Below are positions 6,416 to 13,217 of a stretch of 25,499 nt of DNA, piece by piece. The notes under the pieces were generated by a model. The model was given only the letters and a program-made list of their open reading frames with translations. It was not told where the DNA came from and ran no database searches. A program made the translations under genes and the position numbers. This stretch comes from Candidatus Uhrbacteria bacterium. GTDB taxonomy: Bacteria > Patescibacteriota > Patescibacteriia > UBA9934 > UBA11717. Position 1 is the stretch's first letter. The number at the start of each line of letters is the position of its first letter. The DNA lies in the NCBI GenBank assembly GCA_003509895.1, contig DOMJ01000036.1:1-25499 (forward strand), written 5' to 3'.

Positions 6416-7879
6416 TTAAGTATCTATGGTAAGTGTCGCTAAGTCCAACGTATCCGTTATTTGTATCTCTTTCACAAAGTCATCCGCGTGACTGACCATG
6501 ATGAGGCACCCTTCAAAGTCGTTGAGCGCCTTTGCAATGACCGGTAGATGTCGGAAGTTAATGTGATTGGTCGGCTCGTCAAAGATCAGGAGTCCCGGCG
6601 CTTGCAGCACGAATCGTGCAAAGCAGAGCAATCCTTTTTGACCTTCCGAGAGCGCCCCAACAGGCGTTGCTAATGCCTCGCCATCTAGGAGAAAACGGGC
6701 ACCGGTGCGCCGTATTTCCTCGTTGTCCGGTTCATCCATCATTCCGGCAAGGGACGCATAGGCTGTTTCCTCCATGTTGAGTCCGGAAAAGTCTTGGCGA
6801 TAGTAGCCCACCTTTACGCCTTCTGTGATAGTGGCATCGGGGTTGGTTCCTTCTGCCAGGCTGCGTAAGAGCGTGCTTTTGCCAATGCCGTTTGGACCTG
6901 TTATGAGCAGGTGGTTACCGCGTCGCAAGGTGAGATTGACTTTTGCGTGTTTGGCTTCATGATCATGGATCACCTTCACACCCTGTATGCGCACAGCCGC
7001 CTCTGACAAGTGTTGTGCGGGGATGGTAAAGGGAGGAATGGTACGGTCGTCTCGCTTTACGTCCACCATATTGTCTTCCGCCTCGGCCACCTCATCTCGC
7101 AGTTTACTTGCAAGCTTTCGCATTTTTCCACCTTTGTTAGCAAAGAAGTTGACTTTATCTTTGCGATCCTGAATGGTCTTGAGCAACTGGGCATTCTTTG
7201 CACGGTCTCGTTCCACGCGTGCGGCAATTTCTTCCACTACGTCTGTGTAGTTTCCGTCGTATTTTTCTACCTTCCCGGTGTACACATCCAAGTGGAGAAC
7301 GCCTTCTGTAAAGCTGTTCAAAAAGTCTGCATCGTGGGAGATCACGAGCACCGTTTTTGGATACATGATCAAGAACGCCGTGAGGTAATTGATGCCGTCT
7401 CGGTCCAAGTTATTGGTCGGCTCATCCAACAGGAGAATATCCGGTTCTTGAATGAGGGCATAGGCAAGTAAGAGTCGTGCCTGCTGTCCGCCGGAGAACG
7501 TTCCAACTGCTTTGTCGAGTGGTGCCGAAAGGTTGACGGTACCAAGCACATCGGCAATGCGTTTATCTAGGTTGTAGGAAACCTCTTCAAAGGCGTGAGA
7601 AAAGTATTCACGAACCGTTTGAGTAAGATGCTCGCGGGCCATGACCTGTTTTGCTGTGGCGATGGTGGCACCGGACGCCAAGTGAATTTGACCTCGATCG
7701 GGAGCAATCTCTCCGGTAATGAGTTTAAAGAGGGTGCTTTTTCCGGCGCCGTTTTGGCCCATCAGGGTGAGTTTTGCATCTTCACGGACAGAAAAACTCG
7801 CTTCATCTAAAATGAGGTTTTCTGATCGATAGCCAAACGTAACTTCTTCAAATCGAACAACAACGTTTCCTTGTGCCAT
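6416..7879 (-). CDS. ABC-F family ATPase (second copy, divergent type)
   Basis: A 487-residue soluble protein with two ATP-binding cassettes. Cassette 1 has GQNGAGKST (41-49), FSGGQ (128-132) and ILLLDEPTNNLD (148-159). Cassette 2 has GPNGIGKST (328-336), LSEGQ (410-414) and LLIFDEPTNHIN (430-441). The linker of about 215-275 is Lys/Glu-rich. The second signature (LSEGQ) and the final Asn in the second Walker B differ from consensus. It is only distantly like the ABC-F at 3497, so this is not a recent duplication. ATG 7879 is chosen because it starts MAQGNVVVRFEEV directly before cassette 1 and lies 9 bases from an extended -10; an upstream in-frame ATG at 7972 would add 31 unrelated residues. 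The zinc-ribbon gene follows in the same operon. Confidence 0.92.
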   Translation of the reverse strand: MAQGNVVVRFEEVTFGYRSENLILDEASFSVREDAKLTLMGQNGAGKSTLFKLITGEIAPDRGQIHLASGATIATAKQVMAREHLTQTVREYFSHAFEEVSYNLDKRIADVLGTVNLSAPLDKAVGTFSGGQQARLLLAYALIQEPDILLLDEPTNNLDRDGINYLTAFLIMYPKTVLVISHDADFLNSFTEGVLHLDVYTGKVEKYDGNYTDVVEEIAARVERDRAKNAQLLKTIQDRKDKVNFFANKGGKMRKLASKLRDEVAEAEDNMVDVKRDDRTIPPFTIPAQHLSEAAVRIQGVKVIHDHEAKHAKVNLTLRRGNHLLITGPNGIGKSTLLRSLAEGTNPDATITEGVKVGYYRQDFSGLNMEETAYASLAGMMDEPDNEEIRRTGARFLLDGEALATPVGALSEGQKGLLCFARFVLQAPGLLIFDEPTNHINFRHLPVIAKALNDFEGCLIMVSHADDFVKEIQITDTLDLATLTIDT

Positions 7880-7888
7880 AGTGGGCTG

Positions 7889-7897
7889 TGTATACCA
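7889..7897 (-). promoter_or_regulatory. Extended -10 of the second ABC-F gene
   Basis: On the minus strand TGGTATACA (TG, G, TATACA) ends 9 bases before ATG 7879, which predicts a nearly leaderless transcript. Confidence 0.55.
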
Positions 7898-8016
7898 TGA
7901 ATCTGTTAATTTGGCTAGTCCCTGGGGGTGGATGAAGCTCCCCTTGTTGATAAACCGCCTGTGTTGGCGCATGATACAGGAAAACGTGGATAGTTTGTGT
8001 TAATAACATCTTATTT

Positions 8017-8025
8017 TGATAGAAT
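8017..8025 (+). promoter_or_regulatory. Extended -10 of the 72-residue gene at 8050
   Basis: TGATAGAAT (TG, A, TAGAAT) lies 24 bases before ATG 8050. The predicted leader is about 18 bases with no Shine-Dalgarno sequence. Confidence 0.45.
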
Positions 8026-8049
8026 GGATTTATTCATAAATACGAACCT

Positions 8050-8268
8050 ATGTCAGAGCTAAAACCGGAATTTGTGTATCAAAAGGAAGGTGTGTTGGGA
8101 TTGATTGATCGCTATCCAAGAGAGACGAAGGTTCACGTGTCCATTCCGGGCCACGGTGAGCGAGAGATGACCATGGGAGAGTTGGCGAGGCAAATAGAGA
8201 CATTACAGGAAAATGATGTGGGGAGAGACGCTATTTCCAAGATAGATGTGAGGATTTTGGAAGAGTAA
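8050..8268 (+). CDS. Small acidic hypothetical protein (72 residues)
   Basis: A compact soluble protein starting MSELKPEFVYQKEGVLGLID and ending KIDVRILEE. It is charged, has no membrane segment, no cysteine and no recognised motif. Codon use matches the ordinary genes of the window. It has its own extended -10 and a strong terminator 43 bases after its stop, so it looks like a single-gene unit divergent from the second ABC-F gene. The start is fixed by the only upstream ATG in frame; TACGAACCT precedes it, with no Shine-Dalgarno sequence. Confidence 0.7.
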   Translation: MSELKPEFVYQKEGVLGLIDRYPRETKVHVSIPGHGEREMTMGELARQIETLQENDVGRDAISKIDVRILEE

Positions 8269-8311
8269 AAACAGGCAGAAAAACAGATTATTTGGGAGAG
8301 GATCGCAACAA

Positions 8312-8348
8312 AAACACGCGTACTGGCTTGACAGACGCGTGTTTTTTT
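8312..8348 (+). terminator. Strong terminator of the 8050 gene
   Basis: AAACACGCGT (8312-8321) pairs perfectly with ACGCGTGTTT (8335-8344) around a 13-nt loop and runs into T7. The loop contains the TTGACA of the next promoter. Confidence 0.85.
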
Positions 8349-8356
8349 GGTATACG
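8328..8356 (+). promoter_or_regulatory. Promoter of the GC-rich 132-residue gene, nested in a terminator
   Basis: TTGACA (8328-8333), a 17-base spacer, then TATACG (8351-8356). The -35 lies in the loop of the preceding terminator and the -10 just past its T tract. The leader to ATG 8413 would be about 50 bases. Confidence 0.6.
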
Positions 8357-8412
8357 TTTGTGCGCCATTTGGTTGGCCAGGGAGCATTAAGCGACCTGCG
8401 TGGAGGTGAAAA

Positions 8413-8811
8413 ATGCGGAAGTTGCGCCTGCTGAAGTGCACGACCAGGTATGAGGAGTCCCCCTGGAAGGGGAAGATCAAGATGGTGCTGGGGTCGCATG
8501 TGGTGATCTGGGAGGGTGAGGTCGAGGAGACCGAACTCAACCCGGACGGCCGCTGGTTCTACGGGCAGACGATGGACCTGCCCCCCAACAGCGAGGCGAA
8601 CCGCGGCGAGCACCGCCACGGTTCGCCCAAGGACGGGGACGAGGACTACTCCTACGTTCTGCAAGAGGAGATCGGCGGCGCGTGGGCCTACGCGGCTCAC
8701 GTCGTCCCGTGGGTGCCGCCTGAGGAGGCGACTGCGGACGACGACTGGGATCTGACCGATCCCCAGGCCGTCTGGAACGCTCAGGTGTTCCAGGACGCCA
8801 TGGAACGCTGA
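8413..8811 (+). CDS. GC-rich 132-residue hypothetical protein
   Basis: The start follows GGAGGTGA with four A before ATG, a strong Shine-Dalgarno sequence unlike most genes here. Nearly every third codon position is G or C, in sharp contrast to the flanking genes. The product is soluble: a basic start (MRKLRLLKCTTRYEESPWKG), a beta-rich middle with VVIWEGEVEETELNPDGRWF, and an acidic Trp-containing tail (DDDWDLTDPQAVWNAQVF). No membrane segment or known motif is seen and no family is recognised. It has its own promoter and a GC-rich terminator, so it is a complete stand-alone unit. The composition suggests acquisition from a high-GC genome, which is inference. Confidence 0.75.
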   Translation: MRKLRLLKCTTRYEESPWKGKIKMVLGSHVVIWEGEVEETELNPDGRWFYGQTMDLPPNSEANRGEHRHGSPKDGDEDYSYVLQEEIGGAWAYAAHVVPWVPPEEATADDDWDLTDPQAVWNAQVFQDAMER

Positions 8812-8828
8812 CAACGTGACCGCCAAGG

Positions 8829-8866
8829 AGACCGCCCAGCGTCTCTCCGGGGCGGTCTTCTGTTTT
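8829..8866 (+). terminator. Terminator of the GC-rich 132-residue gene
   Basis: AGACCGCCC (8829-8837) pairs perfectly with GGGCGGTCT (8850-8858) around a 12-nt loop. TCTGTTTT follows. Confidence 0.85.
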
Positions 8867-8893
8867 AGACGCGCGTGGGATATGCGGTATACT
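8864..8893 (+). promoter_or_regulatory. Promoter of the DUF2779 nuclease gene
   Basis: A weak TTTAGA (8864-8869), an 18-base spacer, then TATACT (8888-8893). The -10 ends 7 bases before ATG 8901, so transcription should begin at or next to the start codon. Confidence 0.5.
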
Positions 8894-8900
8894 GCCTCCT

Positions 8901-10394
8901 ATGAACATCTCAAAAACCGATTACCTGGAATACACCTTTTGCAAAAAGAACCTCTGGCTCAAAAAGCACAAGCCGGAGTTGTTTGTTGGTGCGGAATTGT
9001 CCGAATTTGAAAAAAAGATTATTGAAGAGGGAAATCTGGCGGACGAGGCGGCTCGACACCTTTTTCCCAATGGAACGCTCATGGAGATGGTTGGCAGAAA
9101 GGCTGTCGCACCTACGCAGGCGGTTTTATCTACCAACCCACCCGTGCTTTTTCAAGGAGCCTTTGTGTGGGACGATTTTTTTGTGCAGGCCGACGTACTG
9201 CAATTCAATACAGTGTTGGGTGGATGGGAATTGTTTGAAGTGAAAGCGACCAATGATGTAAAACGGGAAGTACCGCATCACCACGTAAACGACCTCGCCT
9301 TTCAAAAGACCGTTTTAGAACAAAGCGGTCTCAATGTGGTAAAGACGGGTGTGATTCATCTTAACGGCGAGTATAGACAACAGGGAAAAGTTGATTACAA
9401 CGCACTCTTTACGATTGTTGATTTAACGGATGAGGTCTTGACGGCAGAATTGGAGGTGCAAGAACAGATGACGGATCTTAAAACCTACCTGCGGATGGAG
9501 GAGGAGAAGGGTTGCGAGTGCTTGTATCGTGGACGTAATGCGCAGTGCACCACGTTTTGTTATTCAAACCCACAGGTGCCGGAGTACGCTGTGCATGACA
9601 TAAATCGTATTGGTGGCAGCAAAAAAATGTTTTACGATTGGATTGATCGAGGTATTTACACGTTGGATGAGATAGACAACCCGCAAGCCCTTAAAGGTGC
9701 CAAGAAAGCGCAATACGATGCTTATATCACGGGACGGCCTCTGATCAATCACACAGCTATTCAAAAAGCATTTGCCGGACTGGTTTACCCGCTGCAGTTT
9801 TTTGATTATGAGGGGTACTCCAGTGCTATTCCGCGATTTGATGGATTTGGGGCTTACGAACAAGTGCCGTTTCAGTACTCGTTGCATACGCTCCACGAAG
9901 ATGGAACACTGGATCACAAAGAGTTTCTTATTACTCGGCCGGAGGGTGATCTGACGCGTGCGCTGGTGGAGCGAATGCGAGAGGACTTTGATGAGCGAGG
10001 GTCGGTGATTTCTTGGTATAAATCGTATGAGTCGCAGCGCAATCATAAACTTGCCGAGCTACACACGGACCATGCGCCATTTTTGGAGGCGTTGAACGAC
10101 CGGATGTTTGATTTAATGGAAATCTTCTCCAAGAATTATTATGTGGACGCCAAGTTTAAAGGCAGCGCCAGTATAAAAAATGTGTTGCCGGTTTTAGTGC
10201 CGGAACTTACGTACAAGGCGTTGGGGATTCAAAAAGGAGATCAGGCCGTGGAGCGATGGGAAAAGATGATTCACAAGGCAACGCCACAGGAGGAAAAAGA
10301 CTCGATTGCTCGAGATTTATTGGCATATTGCAAATTGGATACGTTAGCCATGGTGGAGATTTATCGATTTTTGCAGCGCGTGCTTGGGACGTAG
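8901..10394 (+). CDS. DUF2779 protein: RecB/Cas4-like nuclease fused to an RNase H-like domain
   Basis: A 497-residue protein. The N-terminal part (about 1-220) looks like a RecB/Cas4-type PD-(D/E)XK nuclease: ISKTDYLEYTFC at the start, then D98, E113-V-K115 and Q135 in DLAFQKTVL. Cys14 together with a cluster at 205, 207, 216 and 220 could bind an iron-sulfur cluster, as in Cas4 and AddB. The C-terminal DUF2779 part (about 295-497) begins FFDYEGYSSAIPRF (D302, E304) and ends YCKLDTLAMVEIYRF (Y476, D480), resembling DEDD exonuclease motifs; that reading is inference. Such proteins are probably DNA-repair or processing nucleases. There is no cas gene, repeat array or phage gene nearby. The ATG directly follows TGCCTCCT, with no Shine-Dalgarno sequence. 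Confidence 0.88.
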   Translation: MNISKTDYLEYTFCKKNLWLKKHKPELFVGAELSEFEKKIIEEGNLADEAARHLFPNGTLMEMVGRKAVAPTQAVLSTNPPVLFQGAFVWDDFFVQADVLQFNTVLGGWELFEVKATNDVKREVPHHHVNDLAFQKTVLEQSGLNVVKTGVIHLNGEYRQQGKVDYNALFTIVDLTDEVLTAELEVQEQMTDLKTYLRMEEEKGCECLYRGRNAQCTTFCYSNPQVPEYAVHDINRIGGSKKMFYDWIDRGIYTLDEIDNPQALKGAKKAQYDAYITGRPLINHTAIQKAFAGLVYPLQFFDYEGYSSAIPRFDGFGAYEQVPFQYSLHTLHEDGTLDHKEFLITRPEGDLTRALVERMREDFDERGSVISWYKSYESQRNHKLAELHTDHAPFLEALNDRMFDLMEIFSKNYYVDAKFKGSASIKNVLPVLVPELTYKALGIQKGDQAVERWEKMIHKATPQEEKDSIARDLLAYCKLDTLAMVEIYRFLQRVLGT

Positions 10395-10406
10395 GAACGT
10401 CGTTTT
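10388..10406 (+). terminator. Weak terminator overlapping the nuclease stop codon
   Basis: GACGT (10388-10392), AGGA loop, ACGTC (10397-10401), then GTTTT. The TAG stop lies inside the hairpin. The short stem makes this uncertain. Confidence 0.35.
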
Positions 10407-10481
10407 AGCAGATCCTAAACTATCCGTTTTTCTTTTTGTTACGTTATAGGTCGCTCGGGTTCTGTTTAAAAAAGGGACTCG

Positions 10482-10505
10482 GCACGTCGTTCGCGAACGA
10501 CGTGC
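10482..10505. repeat. 24-bp perfect palindrome
   Basis: The left half GCACGTCGTTCG is followed directly by its exact reverse complement, with no spacer. There is no U tract on the plus strand. It lies about 90 bases after the nuclease gene. Confidence 0.8.
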
Positions 10506-10802
10506 GTATCACTCAGAAGACAGCTGGTCATGAGTCAATCTTGTACGTCTCTATCCGATTGTCCCTTTTTGTAAACACAACCCTTCGCTCCCCAGCCTAT
10601 ATCTGAAGCAATCTCGTGAGTCTCCTCCGGTGTCCATTACGAGTACGCCGTAAAGACTCCGGCATAAACGTAGCTCTCTTGTAGAGCGCAGCTGTGTAGC
10701 CAACGTAAGATTTGGAACAAATCGTAAACGTTGGCACACCCCTGCAGCGACGCGAAGAGTTGACGAGAGTCTTACTGCAGGGAGTAGGACACATGGTTTT
10801 TG

Positions 10803-10830
10803 CTTCCTTTTTGCCGAAACAAAAAGGAAG
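10803..10830. repeat. 11-bp stem-loop
   Basis: CTTCCTTTTTG (10803-10813) and CAAAAAGGAAG (10820-10830) are exact reverse complements around CCGAAA. The stem is purine/pyrimidine-segregated. Confidence 0.7.
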
Positions 10831-10872
10831 AAAGGAAAACTTCAAAACACCTGTGTTCTCGGGTTACGACAG

Positions 10873-10894
10873 GCTGGATCTGATAAGATCCAGC
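10873..10894. repeat. 9-bp stem-loop with GATA loop
   Basis: GCTGGATCT (10873-10881) pairs perfectly with AGATCCAGC (10886-10894) around GATA. No U tract follows. Confidence 0.65.
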
Positions 10895-10935
10895 TCTGAT
10901 CCGCATACCACATACTCTCTACTCATACGAATCTT

Positions 10936-10959
10936 AAATATTCAAACATGTGCCGATCG
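10936..10959. repeat. Half copy of the 42-bp palindrome
   Basis: These 24 bases, beginning AAATATTCAAACATGTGCC, are identical to 11034-11057. The right-hand side here has decayed (TTTTGAA survives at 10966-10972). Together with the right arm of the full palindrome it bounds a 140-base segment with 24-bp inverted ends. Confidence 0.8.
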
Positions 10960-11012
10960 TCCGTGTTTTGAAATAGGAGGTTTTAAGAAATTTCAACAAA
11001 CCGCAATAAACA

Positions 11013-11032
11013 TTCATTAAAGCTTTAATGAA
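11013..11032. repeat. 20-bp perfect palindrome
   Basis: TTCATTAAAGCTTTAATGAA is its own reverse complement. It ends one base before the 42-bp palindrome. Confidence 0.8.
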
Positions 11033-11033
11033 G

Positions 11034-11075
11034 AAATATTCAAACATGTGCCGATCGGCACATGTTTGAATATTT
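11034..11075. repeat. 42-bp perfect palindrome
   Basis: The sequence reads AAATATTCAAACATGTGCC, then the centre around CCGATCGG, then the exact reverse complement to 11075. No spacer is present and no base mismatches. A U-rich run does not follow, so it does not look like a terminator. Confidence 0.85.
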
Positions 11076-11123
11076 GGACATGATAGTAATTTTTAGGATT
11101 ATCTGGATACCTGCCCCCAAACT

Positions 11124-11165
11124 CTCAATGAAAACGAAACGCGCTCCAGGATTCCTGGAGCGCGT
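11124..11165 (-). terminator. Terminator of the 654-residue GC-rich gene
   Basis: ACGCGCTCCAGG (11139-11150) pairs perfectly with CCTGGAGCGCGT (11154-11165) around ATT. On the minus strand it is followed by TTCGTTTTCATT. A second hairpin, CGCGCGAT/ATCGCGCG (11218-11237), lies closer to the gene's stop. Confidence 0.75.
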
Positions 11166-11252
11166 CGTTCGTGTTCTGATCTGACTCAACCCGAGGACCG
11201 GGGAGTCTGTTCTCTCGCGCGCGATCAGCATCGCGCGAGGTGAGGGGGCGGC

Positions 11253-13217
11253 TCAGGCCTCGTCGTCGGGCTTGGGCTTCTTGCCCTTGCCCTTCTTCTT
11301 GGCGGTGGGCTCGCTGGACGAGCCGGCCGCCTTCTTGGTCCCCCGGATCATGGCGTTGGCCATGATCCCGAGTTCCTCGGGAGACTTGTGCTCCCAGGAC
11401 TCGATCAGGCGGTCGGTGACCGCCATCGGGGTACGGTTCCGGAGCCGGCGGGTGGTCTTCTTGGACCCCCCGCCCTTCTTCTTGCTCCCGCCGAGCGCCT
11501 TACGGGCGTCGGCGGCGGCGCGCTCCTCCTTGAGCTTGCGGGAGGAGAGCGAGACGCTCCCCTTGGACTTGCGGGGGGAGGCGGGCTCGAGCTTGATGCT
11601 CTTGTCCGCCACGAACCCGATCGTGGCGGAGAACCGCGCCACAATCTCCCACCGCTCCCAGATCTCCCAGTCGGTGGGGAGGATGGAGGGGTCCTCCAGG
11701 AGGGCGTAGCCCACTCGGGGGAGGAGGGGGACGTAGCCCATCTCCTCCACCAACTGGGCGGGATCACTCCCACCCCGGGGGGCGTAGACCAGGAAGTGGA
11801 AGGGGCCCCCCTTCTGCTGGGGGATCTCCTGCCCGCTGATCGGGCAGGTGCCTTCCTGCTTCAGGATCCGGTCCACCCGGTAGGCCCCCTCGGGGGTCTG
11901 CCGGGTGTTGAACGGGATCAACTTGACCCCGTTCACGGACCGGTTGCCCCAGTTGATTTCCTGGAGCACCTTGACCCGTTCTTCCTGGCGGAGCTCGTCC
12001 GTGAGCTCCGCCGCTACGGCCAGCACCGTGGGCTTGTCGTAGTCGGTGGCGTCCAGGCAGAAGGCCCAGTCGCCGATGAGGGCAATGTGGCCCCAAACCA
12101 CCTTGCGGCCCTCGATGGACTCCTTTCCCTCGAACTTGTTGTGGAGCGTGTCCCAGTCCACGCCCCCGTTGGGGTGGCGGGCGATCTTCCGCCCGCCCTT
12201 GACCACGGCGCCGCCCGAGAGGCGGCGGCGCAGCTCGTCCTTGAGCTTCGTGTGGCGGGCGACGCCCACCAGCTCGTTCTTGAGCCGGTCGGTGACGGCC
12301 GAGGCCACTGGCGCCCACAAGGGGAGGATCCAGATCCTCCCCTTGGGGTTTCTGTTGACCAAGATCCGATCGTAGTGCACGGCCTGGGGGCCGTGCAGGA
12401 CCATCGCGTCCACCATCCCCCGGAGGGGGTGGTTGGAGTTGAGCGCCCGGAGGGCGCTCAGGATGGCGCGGCCGTCCATGACGACCGAGTTCTCGATGGT
12501 CTCGATCCCCTCGGCCACCACGCGGGTGGCAAAGGGGCCGGTCTTGATGTAGGCCTCCTCCAGGAGGAGGCCGGCCATGTGGCCGCCCTCCTTGAGGAAC
12601 TCCTTGGCCAGCGCCACGAGGGCGACGACCAGTCCGGGGATGATCGCGGCCCGGGCCGCGAGGTTGGCCGCGTGTGCGGCGGCCTTCTTCTCCCGTTCCA
12701 AGCGGGTCTCGTCCTCGACGATGTCCGCCACCTGGGCGGAGACCGTCTTGCTCTCGATCTTGGCCGCCGGGGGCGCGGTCGCGGTCTGGACCATCACGGT
12801 CTTGGGGACCGGAATCGTCTCGATCTTCTTGGCGGCCTTGCGGGGGGCGGGGGCGGGGACGGAGGCGTCCACCGCCAGCCGCCCCGAGGGGACGGCGACG
12901 GATCCGCCGAAGATGTCCGCCACCTGGGCGGAGACCGGCTTCTCGATCTTGGCCGCCGGGGGCGCGGTCGCGGTCTGGACCACCTCGGCCTTGGGGGCCG
13001 GGGTGGTCGTGCTCACGGGCGCGGTCTTGGTGATGAACCCCAGGCCGGACTCTGTCCGGACTACCTCAATCCCCGAGGGGAGCGTGAGGCGCGTCCCCAC
13101 CTCGGTCCCCTCCAGGAGCCCAAGGGTCTTGATGTCCGCGAAGGAGAGCCCCGTGGGCATCTCCTCGCTGACCTCCTCGTTGTCCGCCAGGCGCAGGCGG
13201 GGCGTTTTCGTGCTCAT
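11253..13217 (-). CDS. GC-rich 654-residue protein of unknown function
   Basis: ATG 13217 is chosen because GAGGAG lies 6 bases before it; the frame is open upstream but with ordinary base composition. Third codon positions are almost all G or C on this strand. Residues 1-65 may form a small domain. Residues 66-170 are Ala/Pro/Thr-rich and disordered and contain a duplicated 24-residue segment (79-102 and 142-166, core QTATAPPAAKIE and VSAQVADI). Residues of about 171-540 look globular, with an Ala-rich helical part (180-210) and Trp/Gly-rich segments such as RIWILPLWAPVAS, KVVWGHIALIGDWAF and TCPISGQEIPQQKGGPFHF. Residues 545-654 are a Lys/Arg-rich tail ending in DDEA. No signal peptide and no recognised domain. 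The basic tail suggests nucleic-acid binding; that is a guess. It has its own promoter and terminator, divergent from rpoBC. Confidence 0.75.
   Translation of the reverse strand: MSTKTPRLRLADNEEVSEEMPTGLSFADIKTLGLLEGTEVGTRLTLPSGIEVVRTESGLGFITKTAPVSTTTPAPKAEVVQTATAPPAAKIEKPVSAQVADIFGGSVAVPSGRLAVDASVPAPAPRKAAKKIETIPVPKTVMVQTATAPPAAKIESKTVSAQVADIVEDETRLEREKKAAAHAANLAARAAIIPGLVVALVALAKEFLKEGGHMAGLLLEEAYIKTGPFATRVVAEGIETIENSVVMDGRAILSALRALNSNHPLRGMVDAMVLHGPQAVHYDRILVNRNPKGRIWILPLWAPVASAVTDRLKNELVGVARHTKLKDELRRRLSGGAVVKGGRKIARHPNGGVDWDTLHNKFEGKESIEGRKVVWGHIALIGDWAFCLDATDYDKPTVLAVAAELTDELRQEERVKVLQEINWGNRSVNGVKLIPFNTRQTPEGAYRVDRILKQEGTCPISGQEIPQQKGGPFHFLVYAPRGGSDPAQLVEEMGYVPLLPRVGYALLEDPSILPTDWEIWERWEIVARFSATIGFVADKSIKLEPASPRKSKGSVSLSSRKLKEERAAADARKALGGSKKKGGGSKKTTRRLRNRTPMAVTDRLIESWEHKSPEELGIMANAMIRGTKKAAGSSSEPTAKKKGKGKKPKPDDEA
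12720..12793 (-). repeat. Internal direct repeat, copy 1
   Basis: This 74-base segment is nearly identical to 12912-12982, differing by one codon length and a few bases. It encodes the repeat at residues 142-166 of the 654-residue protein. Confidence 0.8.
12912..12982 (-). repeat. Internal direct repeat, copy 2
   Basis: Partner of 12720-12793. It encodes residues 79-102 of the same protein. Near-identity at the DNA level, synonymous sites included, points to a recent duplication or gene conversion. Confidence 0.8.

Larger units (their letters stand above)
10395..11130. other. Gene-free region rich in palindromes and hairpins
   Basis: I see no convincing coding region on either strand in this stretch of more than 700 bases: open frames are short, overlap one another and lack starts with context. 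It holds a 24-bp perfect palindrome (10482-10505), an 8-bp inverted repeat CCCTGCAG/CTGCAGGG (10740-10782), an 11-pair hairpin (10803-10830), a 9-pair hairpin (10873-10894) and adjacent 20-bp and 42-bp perfect palindromes (11013-11075) with a half copy at 10936. It could encode a structured RNA, carry binding sites, or be the remnant of a mobile element. Confidence 0.6.

Noticed and set aside
7880..7972. N-terminal extension of the second ABC-F protein from 7972
   Set aside because: It would run through the extended -10 element and adds 31 residues unrelated to the ABC fold.
10551..11020. Several 60-100 residue frames in the palindrome region
   Set aside because: They overlap one another on both strands, lack start context and are interrupted by perfect hairpins.
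10936..11075. CRISPR array or IS element
   Set aside because: There are only two copies in inverted/palindromic form, no regular spacers, no cas gene and no transposase.
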